DNA of 35,983 nucleotides. Source: an uncultured Eubacteriales bacterium. Its GTDB lineage: Bacteria > Bacillota > Clostridia > Oscillospirales > CAG-272. Below, one piece after another: positions 22,834 to 29,167 of the stretch (its first letter is position 1; every line of letters begins with the position of its first letter). The position numbers were made by a program, and so were the translations under genes. The notes below the pieces were generated by a model that ran no database searches, was not told the DNA's origin, and was given only the letters and a program-made list of their open reading frames with translations. The stretch lies in assembly GCA_958414825.1 (NCBI GenBank), contig CATYXQ010000015.1, positions 1-35,983 on the forward strand. Direction: 5' to 3'.

Positions 22834-24630
22834 ATGGACGATAATAAAAAGAAAAGACCGCGCGCGCGGCGCATTCCCGAGGAACTTCGGGGAGAGAATA
22901 CGGTTTCCGGCGCGCAGCAAAAGCTACCACAGGACAGGACGCCGCAGCCGAATGCAGAGCGCCGCGACATACCTGCCGCACTTTCAAAGAACGAGGGCGC
23001 GCAGTATGCGCAGCCCGCTTTGACTGAAAACGATAGGCAGGCGGAAAATTCCGCGCCCGTCGCGCAGCCTGCGGCAGACGCGGATACCGCGTCTAAGCGC
23101 GCTTTGCCGAGAGCAGAAAAACGCCCAGTGCAGAGCGTGCGGCGGCCTGCGCGTGTACCGAAACAGAAAAACGTCGGAGACCCCGCACCGCGCGGCGTAC
23201 CGGGCGAACAGGCTGAAAAGCCCGCTCAGCGCGCTGTGCCGGAGCCTGTGCGGACGCATACGGAAGCGCGCCCCGCGCAAAATATGCCGGCATCCGCGCA
23301 AAGACCGGACACGGTGCGTGCGGACGGCGGGCAGAGCAGACCGGAGCAGGCAGCGGACACGAAGCGCAAGCGGAAGAATCCGGAGCAGGCGGGAAAACAG
23401 CCACCCTTGCCTGAAAAGCCGCCTGTATCTTCGCCGGAAAATGAAAAAACAAAGCTGACGGCGGCGCAGCCGAAATCCAAGCTGAAAACCCCGGTGCGTG
23501 AAAAACCGCCTGTGCAGGACGAGGGCGGCGGCGCGGCGAGCGGCGTTTTCAAGGCGATCATTTATATGACGGTCGTTCTCCTTGTTTCGGTTGTGCTGGC
23601 TTATGCCGTGATTGTCATTGCCAATGATGCTTTCGCATTTGTAAAGTCGGACGAGGCGGTAGAAGTGGTGATTCCCGAAAACGCCACTGTGGCCGATATT
23701 GCCGATATACTGGGCGACGCGGGCGTGATTGAGTATCCGGCGCTCTTTAAGATGTTTGCTTCCTTTAAGCAGGAGTCCAGTGTGGATGACGAGGGCAACA
23801 GCGTGTTCATTCCGGGCACGTATACCGTCAGTCCGATGAACAACTACATGCAGCTTTTGAACGCGTTTAAAAAGCAATATACGCGCGAGGTCGTGTGGGT
23901 GACCATTCCGGAGGGATCTACAGTTGAGGATATTATCACGATTTTGGTCGATGAGCACGGCATTGCTTCGCGTGAGGAATTTGTCTATGCGATCAACGAA
24001 TATGATTATGAATTGGATTTTATTGCGGATATTGACATGACAAACGGGCGATACTATCGTCTTGAGGGGTATCTTTTCCCGGATACCTACCAGTTTTATA
24101 CCGATTCCAGCGCGGAAACCGTGATTTACCGTATGCTTATCAACTTCCGAAAGAAGCTTTCTTATATCGGAAAGGACAATTGCAGCGAGCGGCTGGCCGA
24201 ACTCGGAATGACGCTTGACGAGGTGGTTTCTCTTGCGTCCATGATTGAAAAGGAAGTCAAATATGCCATAGACTACGAAAATGTCTCCTCTGTGTTCCAC
24301 AACCGGTTAGCCGACCCGGCCAATTTCCCGCGGCTGGACAGCGACGCGACGACGGTTTACGCAATACAGATGGCGACAGGTGAGAGGCCGGAGACGCTCG
24401 GCGCCGCAGAACTGGATTTTGATAATCCGTATAATACGCGAAAGGTCAGCGGGTTCCCGCCGAGCGCAATCGGAAATCCCGGATATGAGGCGCTGTACTG
24501 CGCGTTTTATCCGGCCAAAACCAATTACTATTACTTTGTGGCCGATAACAGCGGTTACAATCTTTATGCAAGGACCAATGCGGCGCATCTGCAAAACGTC
24601 GCGTCGGTCAGAAAAGAGGCGAAGCAATGA
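22834..24630 (+). CDS. mltG: Endolytic transglycosylase MltG (YceG-like) with a long disordered N-terminus, 598 aa
   Basis: It cuts nascent glycan strands at the membrane, releasing them from the synthesis machinery. Residues 1-233 are low-complexity, rich in Pro, Ala, Gln, Lys, Arg and Glu. A single membrane helix follows (about 238-260, IIYMTVVLLVSVVLAYAVIV). A LysM-like region (PENATVADIADIL) precedes the catalytic YceG domain, which has LEGYLFPDTYQF, the catalytic glutamate in LASMIEKEV (near 470), VFHNRL and GFPPSAIGNPG. Usual MltG proteins have 330-400 residues, so the long cytoplasmic tail explains the extra length. AAGGAG precedes the ATG. Confidence 0.94.
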   Translation: MDDNKKKRPRARRIPEELRGENTVSGAQQKLPQDRTPQPNAERRDIPAALSKNEGAQYAQPALTENDRQAENSAPVAQPAADADTASKRALPRAEKRPVQSVRRPARVPKQKNVGDPAPRGVPGEQAEKPAQRAVPEPVRTHTEARPAQNMPASAQRPDTVRADGGQSRPEQAADTKRKRKNPEQAGKQPPLPEKPPVSSPENEKTKLTAAQPKSKLKTPVREKPPVQDEGGGAASGVFKAIIYMTVVLLVSVVLAYAVIVIANDAFAFVKSDEAVEVVIPENATVADIADILGDAGVIEYPALFKMFASFKQESSVDDEGNSVFIPGTYTVSPMNNYMQLLNAFKKQYTREVVWVTIPEGSTVEDIITILVDEHGIASREEFVYAINEYDYELDFIADIDMTNGRYYRLEGYLFPDTYQFYTDSSAETVIYRMLINFRKKLSYIGKDNCSERLAELGMTLDEVVSLASMIEKEVKYAIDYENVSSVFHNRLADPANFPRLDSDATTVYAIQMATGERPETLGAAELDFDNPYNTRKVSGFPPSAIGNPGYEALYCAFYPAKTNYYYFVADNSGYNLYARTNAAHLQNVASVRKEAKQ

Positions 24631-25271
24631 TATTGAATCCCGAAGAAACCACGGTGGCCTACCGCTGCCCGGAATGCGGCTGCGGCGTCAAAAGCATTGT
24701 GGGAATTTTCGGACTCTCGGCGGCCATGCTGAAGCTGAAATGTCCTTGCGGCAAAAGCGCTATGACCGTAAAACACACAAGCGACGACAAGATTCGGATT
24801 ACCGTTCCCTGTTTAGTTTGCCGGCATGACCATACGTTTACGGTCAGCAAAACGCTCTTTTTCAAAAATGAACTGTTTGAACTCCACTGTTCGCTGTCCG
24901 GCTTCGGCCTTTGCTATATCGGAAACGGCGAAGCGGTTTCGGACGCGCTTTCGCGCGCGGATGCGGAGCTTGAGCAGATTCTTTCGGAGGCCGGCGCGCC
25001 GGGCGTGGATATTTTCCGGCAGCAGGAGTCTGATGGAGAAGCCGCCTTGCCGGCAGCGCAGATCTATGACATTGTGCGCTTTATCATCAAGGAGCTTGAA
25101 GCAGAACATGCAATTAGCTGCGGCTGTACCGAGGGAGATTACGATATCGAACTGTTTGAGGACAGTGTTTGCGTATTTTGCAGGAACTGCGGCGCGCGAA
25201 AATATATTTCAACCGCTTCTTTGGCGGAAGCGCAGGCATTTCTCGAGATTGACCGGCTGAAGCTGGAATAA
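24627..25271 (+). CDS. Cysteine-rich protein with zinc-ribbon-like motifs, 214 aa, function unknown
   Basis: It overlaps the mltG stop (ATGA) and ends the operon. Cysteine pairs occur in YRCPECGCGVKSI (about 13-25), KLKCPCGKSAM, VPCLVCRHDHTF and, near the C-terminus, ISCGCTEGDYDIELF and FCRNCGARKYI. They suggest two or three metal-binding ribbons separated by a helical stretch (about 105-160). No membrane segment or signal peptide. I recall conserved clostridial hypothetical proteins of this kind beside mltG but no assigned function. Confidence 0.7.
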   Translation: MILNPEETTVAYRCPECGCGVKSIVGIFGLSAAMLKLKCPCGKSAMTVKHTSDDKIRITVPCLVCRHDHTFTVSKTLFFKNELFELHCSLSGFGLCYIGNGEAVSDALSRADAELEQILSEAGAPGVDIFRQQESDGEAALPAAQIYDIVRFIIKELEAEHAISCGCTEGDYDIELFEDSVCVFCRNCGARKYISTASLAEAQAFLEIDRLKLE

Positions 25272-25276
25272 CAATG

Positions 25277-25321
25277 AAAAATCGGAGTATACGCTGCTTT
25301 TGCCGCGTGCTCCGATTTTTT
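25277..25321 (+). terminator. Terminator of the ftsK-mltG operon
   Basis: An 11-bp stem AAAAATCGGAG (25277-25287) with CTCCGATTTTT (25310-25320), followed by T. This is the last host-like feature before the acquired cassette. Confidence 0.88.
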
Positions 25322-25813
25322 GTATGTTCCAAAAATGGGGGAATTGATATTCAGCGAACAAAGCGAGTCTCTCTTTTTATATAACCGCCTTCGCCGAAAT
25401 GACGGAGGGAGGTATACTCACAAATGGCAGCAGTTTAATAAACTGGACGTTGTTTATCTCAATTTACTGCAAATACAACTCTAAAACATCTCATCTAACA
25501 AAATATAATAATTTATTTTTTTATTTACTTTATCATATTTTTCGTCTTCTATCAATGCCTGGTGAAATCGACGGAGTTGGGTGAACACGGTGAAAGAACA
25601 GAAGAAAGAAGTTTGCTGTGATTTCCATCTGGCACATAGATCAAACAAAGAATTGAATATTTATGCTAAAGGGCGTTCTGCTTTGACCGATTAGGTCAAG
25701 CCGAACGCCCTTTGATGATTCTCTGGAATTAAAATGAGTCAAAAAGTGAAAACTTAGTCGTATATCAAGGCTTCCTCTATACTTTAGATACATAGAAAAA
25801 GGAGGAGACCACT
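25322..25813. other. A+T-rich intergenic region before the recombinase
   Basis: About 490 bases. It holds a very A+T-rich stretch (about 25495-25560), a possible 37-codon reading frame from GTG at 25581 (GGAG upstream, weak support), a long hairpin at 25668-25713 and a -10-like TATACT near 25779 with no good -35. No full-length gene is seen. Confidence 0.6.
25668..25713 (+). terminator. Long hairpin, terminator-like
   Basis: About 20 paired bases (AAAGGGCGTTC at the base with GAACGCCCTTT) interrupted by one mismatch and one bulged T, five-base loop, ending in TTT. It may insulate the recombinase from upstream transcription, or be a recombination-related structure. Confidence 0.6.
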
Positions 25814-26419
25814 ATGAACGAAACCACAGGAAAACTCTATGGATACATTCGAGTATCTACAAAGGAACAGAATCAAGACCGTCAGCGGTTGGCCATGTAC
25901 GAATTCGGTATCGCAGAGCGTGATCTGTATATGGACAAGCAGTCCGGCAAGGACTTTGAGCGTCCCAACTATAAGCGGCTCATAAGAAAATTAAAACCGG
26001 GCGACGCCCTTGTTATCAAGAGCATCGACCGACTGGGCCGCAACTATGAAGAAATTCTTGAGCAATGGCGCATCATCACCAGAGGGAAGAAAACCGCTAT
26101 CGTGGTGCTGGATATGCCGCTGCTGGATACCCGGCAGGGACGGGATCTGACCGGAACGCTGATCGCAGACATTGTGCTCCAGCTTCTGAGCTATGTAGCG
26201 CAGACGGAGCGGGAGTTCATACGCCAACGGCAGGCAGAAGGCATCGCAGCCGCGAAAGCTAAAGGTGTTCACATGGGCAGAGCACCTATGGAGATACCGG
26301 AGAATTTTGCCCCGGTGTATGATCGGTGGAAGCGGGGAGAGGTTTCCGGTCGGGGCGCGGCCAGGATGCTCGGTGTTGCACAGCACACATTTACCAAGTG
26401 GGCCAGCGCACAAATTTGA
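25814..26419 (+). CDS. Small serine recombinase (resolvase/invertase family), 201 aa
   Basis: A site-specific DNA recombinase of the resolvase/Hin type. The N-terminal catalytic domain begins YGYIRVSTKEQNQDRQ with the nucleophile Ser15; KSIDRLGRNYEEI (near 62-74) is the conserved arginine motif. The long E-helix reads QTEREFIRQRQAEGIAAAKA, ending at KGVHMGRA. A C-terminal HTH, GEVSGRGAARMLGVAQHTFT, binds the half-site. Full length for the family (about 185-205). AAGGAGGAG precedes the ATG. It stands beside a surface-protein gene without other transposition genes, which suits an invertase or cassette-switching enzyme more than a transposon resolvase. Codon use differs from the host. Confidence 0.93.
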   Translation: MNETTGKLYGYIRVSTKEQNQDRQRLAMYEFGIAERDLYMDKQSGKDFERPNYKRLIRKLKPGDALVIKSIDRLGRNYEEILEQWRIITRGKKTAIVVLDMPLLDTRQGRDLTGTLIADIVLQLLSYVAQTEREFIRQRQAEGIAAAKAKGVHMGRAPMEIPENFAPVYDRWKRGEVSGRGAARMLGVAQHTFTKWASAQI

Positions 26420-26433
26420 AACTTTGAGCAAAA

Positions 26434-26460
26434 AAATACACCTTTGGTACCAGTGTATTT
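26434..26460. repeat. 27-bp imperfect inverted repeat, candidate recombinase crossover site
   Basis: AAATACAC (26434-26441) and GTGTATTT (26453-26460) form perfect 8-bp ends around an 11-base centre that includes the palindrome TGGTACCA. Total length fits the 26-28-bp crossover sites of small serine recombinases. An overlapping, mutually exclusive repeat, ACCTTTG (26440-26446) with CAAAGGT (26464-26470), also exists. It begins 15 bases after the recombinase stop. Confidence 0.45.
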
Positions 26461-26571
26461 GCACAAAGGTACACTTTGATGCTCTTGCTGGGGAGACCTT
26501 GGTTTACGCCTTATTTTGGATAATTTTACAATTTCTGGCTAAAAATGCAATAGCCATTCGAGAATTAAAGT

Positions 26572-28653
26572 GTGACTTTCGTGGCGAAGAATGCAGAGGG
26601 GGAGGATATTTCCAGCACCCTGACTGCGATTGACCGTTCCAACACCGGCGCTGCCTGCGGCGTTTTGATGGACGGCAAGATCTACACCACCGTTGCCGAG
26701 GCTGCCAAAGACGCTGAACCCGGCGACACCGTCACTTTGCTGCACAACTCCGCCGAGAGTGTGACCTTACCCAAGGGCGTGACTCTGGACAAGAACAACT
26801 ACACCGCTAACTCTGTTACCGTGGCTCAGCCCGCTGAAGTTTGTGATTATGATGGTCTGGTTGCCGCTCTGAGCGCAGGAGAGGATGTTAAGTTGACTGC
26901 CGATGTTTTTGTTGACACTGCCATCACTGTTCCGGATAATACTGTCATAGACCTGAACGACAAAACCCTCTACATTAATGTAGAAAATTCTTGCTACAAC
27001 GATGCCGCCATCAAAAATGGCAATATTGTTCTGGGCAAGGATGACGTTCACGTCTGCGATGGTTATTTCCTGGTCAATAACGGTAAAACCCTGCTTCTGG
27101 ACGATGTGAACGTGAGTTCTTCCGCTGATGGTATCAAAGGATATGCCGTGTTTCATCTGAAGACTGGTGCAAGTCTGAACCTGAACAAATCCACACTGAA
27201 CATCAGCAACAATGAATACTCTTCCGGTTACATAATGTATGCGAACGAAGCCACCGCAACCCTTAACTTTACCGACACCGCCATCACTGCGAGCAAGGTC
27301 AACGGTATTGTCCATGCTACCGCCGTCATGAGTGGTTCCACTTTTACTTTGACCGATGCTGTAGAGCATGGTATCAACCGCTCTGCTGTGACTCTTAACG
27401 ATTCTGATGTTACCATCTCCGGCGGTACTGGCCGCGGTATTACTCCTCAGCACGGTGATTTGCTTGTCAACGGTACTTCCACCGTAACGATTTCCGATAT
27501 GGCGGAGGCTTCCATTCAGTTGCGCGACGATGCTGGAATGACCGTTGCTGAAACGGCGACCGTTACTGTGGATAAGGCTGTGAGTCTTGATAGCGGTGCT
27601 ACTGGTATGGTTAGCGGCACTGTGATTGATACGAGCAAAACTGTCACTATCACATTCAACTCCAAGGGTGGATCTGAGGTCAGATCCATCACCCAGACTT
27701 ATGGCTCTAAGATCGCCGATCTTCCTGTTCCCGCCAAAAGCGGCTATCTTTTCGCGGGCTGGTACAGCGACGAAGCTTGTACGACGGAGTTCACCTCTGA
27801 TACCGTGGTCACCGAAAGCATTACGGTTTATGCCAAGTGGAACAAGCGCAGTTCCGGCATCAGTGGTCCCGCCCGATACGCCATCGCCGTTGAGGATTCA
27901 AGGAACGGCAATATCACCGTGTCTCCCACCCGCGCTTCCTCTGGTCGAACTGTGACCATCACTGTCGATCCCGACGATGGATACCAATCGGATGAACTGG
28001 TCGTTCTGGATAAGAACGGCAAGGAGGTTAAGCTGACTCGGAAATCTGAAACCCAGTACACTTTCAAAATGCCATCCGGTGAGGTGACCATCGAGGTAAC
28101 CTTTGCGGAGATCGCCCCGTTCAAAAATCCCTTCATGGATGTGGCTGAGAGTGCCTACTATTACGATGCTGTTCTTTGGGCTGCGGAGAAAGGTATTACC
28201 GGCGGCACCAGTGCTACCGCTTTCAGCCCGGATGCTCCCTGCACCCGTGCTCAGATGGCTACTTTCCTGTGGCGCACCGCCGGTTCTCCCGAACCTGAGG
28301 GCGGCACCAATCCGTTTGTTGATGTGCCTGCCGACGCTTACTATGCAAAGGCCGTTCAGTGGGCCTATGCGCTGGGAATCACCGGCGGTACTTCGGCTAC
28401 CACGTTCAGTCCCGATCTCACCTGTACTCGCGGCCAGATGGCTACTTTCCTCTGGCGTAATAGCGGCTCTCCTGTGACAGTTAGCAGCGCTCATTTCGAT
28501 GATGTTTCCGCTGACGCCTATTATGCCGCTGCGATCCAGTGGGTTTACGAGCAGGGCATTGCCGTTGGTACTTCTGCGATAACCTTTAGTCCTAATGATT
28601 CCTGCACCCGTGCCCAGATGGTGACTTTCCTGTATCGGTATCTCGGTGAATAA
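26572..28653 (+). CDS. SLH-domain surface protein lacking signal peptide (headless), 693 aa
   Basis: A cell-surface type protein. Residues about 1-95 are an unassigned region; 95-350 look like a right-handed beta-helix (repeats such as SGSTFTLTDA, SAVTLNDSDVTISGG). An InlB/Flg_new-type repeat follows at about 355-422 (GYLFAGWYSDEAC...YAKW), then a divergent InlB-like domain at about 435-515. Three SLH domains lie at about 520-570, 581-632 and 641-693 (FVDVPADAYYAKAVQWA, GITGGTSATTFSPD, TRGQMATFLWR). SLH domains anchor proteins to cell-wall polymers. There is no signal peptide, no ribosome site, and the only start is a GTG three bases after an in-frame TAA. The gene therefore looks cut at its 5' end, as in a silent cassette. 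Codon use is foreign. Confidence 0.85.
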   Translation: MTFVAKNAEGEDISSTLTAIDRSNTGAACGVLMDGKIYTTVAEAAKDAEPGDTVTLLHNSAESVTLPKGVTLDKNNYTANSVTVAQPAEVCDYDGLVAALSAGEDVKLTADVFVDTAITVPDNTVIDLNDKTLYINVENSCYNDAAIKNGNIVLGKDDVHVCDGYFLVNNGKTLLLDDVNVSSSADGIKGYAVFHLKTGASLNLNKSTLNISNNEYSSGYIMYANEATATLNFTDTAITASKVNGIVHATAVMSGSTFTLTDAVEHGINRSAVTLNDSDVTISGGTGRGITPQHGDLLVNGTSTVTISDMAEASIQLRDDAGMTVAETATVTVDKAVSLDSGATGMVSGTVIDTSKTVTITFNSKGGSEVRSITQTYGSKIADLPVPAKSGYLFAGWYSDEACTTEFTSDTVVTESITVYAKWNKRSSGISGPARYAIAVEDSRNGNITVSPTRASSGRTVTITVDPDDGYQSDELVVLDKNGKEVKLTRKSETQYTFKMPSGEVTIEVTFAEIAPFKNPFMDVAESAYYYDAVLWAAEKGITGGTSATAFSPDAPCTRAQMATFLWRTAGSPEPEGGTNPFVDVPADAYYAKAVQWAYALGITGGTSATTFSPDLTCTRGQMATFLWRNSGSPVTVSSAHFDDVSADAYYAAAIQWVYEQGIAVGTSAITFSPNDSCTRAQMVTFLYRYLGE

Positions 28654-28703
28654 ACCGAGCGTGTTCTTCACCATCACCGGCTGCAATGCCGAATCAATGA
28701 TAA

Positions 28704-28744
28704 AGCCGAGGAGCAAGTCGCCTGATTTGCTCCTCGGCTCTTTT
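28704..28744 (+). terminator. Terminator after the SLH gene
   Basis: A 13-bp perfect stem AGCCGAGGAGCAA (28704-28716) with 28727-28739, ten-base loop, followed by CTTTT. Confidence 0.9.
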
Positions 28745-28990
28745 CAAAGTTTCTTAAATCGCGTTTTTATCTCATCATCAATGAACTTGCTGCGCTCGGA
28801 CTGCTTCGGTATCCGCATAGGCCGTGGTATTTTGTCGCTCAAGTTGTTTGAAATATTTCTCCGTCATGATTCAGAACTGCTTACGAAGTTCTCTGATGCC
28901 GTGTGCTGAATTCTCTAAGCCCGCGATCATATCCCGGTAGATCGTGCGTCCTTCCGAGTGAATCTGCTCTCATTTTTCTCTGTCAACAAA
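28744..28990 (-). pseudogene. Fragments of minus-strand genes, likely mobile-element remnants
   Basis: On the minus strand three short overlapping frames read like coding sequence but are broken. One ends ...IYRDMIAGLENSAHGIREL (stop at 28871-28873). A second runs from ATG at 28865-28867 (MTEKYFKQLERQNTTAY...) to 28778. A third, frameshifted, runs MRIPKQSERSKFIDDEIKTR to the stop at 28744. No family was recognised. They may be tails of a decayed mobilisation or recombinase gene. Confidence 0.35.
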
Positions 28991-29034
28991 CAGGTTTTCC
29001 AGCGAATGGTAAAAGGAAAAAACGAGTTCAGGAC

Positions 29035-29063
29035 TTGCGCAAATGCGCAAAATATGTTATAAT
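29035..29063 (+). promoter_or_regulatory. uvrBA promoter with a palindrome over the -35
   Basis: -35 TTGCGC (29035-29040), 17-base spacer, perfect -10 TATAAT (29058-29063). The -35 lies inside an inverted repeat, TTGCGCA (29035-29041) and TGCGCAA (29044-29050), which could be an operator. It does not match the Gram-positive LexA box. Confidence 0.75.
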
Positions 29064-29167
29064 ACAATATTTAGAGAAGACATTGGTTTTTACACACAGG
29101 CTTTTGCGCCTGAAAACCGCGGCGGTCATCGGACTTGACTGCGGTATGGAAAAAAGGAGGACAAAGC

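Larger units (their letters stand above)
25330..29030. mobile_element. Acquired serine-recombinase / SLH surface-protein cassette
   Basis: Between two host operons lies a block whose codons favour GCT/GTT/ACC and lack the GCG/CGC bias of every flanking gene. It contains a small serine recombinase, short inverted repeats, a surface-protein gene without a proper front end, a terminator, and remnants on the opposite strand. The ends are approximate: host-like sequence is recognised again at the uvrB promoter (29035). Confidence 0.6.

Noticed and set aside
25581..25694. Possible 37-codon gene starting with GTG
   Set aside because: A GGAG lies upstream, but the frame ends inside a hairpin and the product resembles nothing known; not enough to call a gene.
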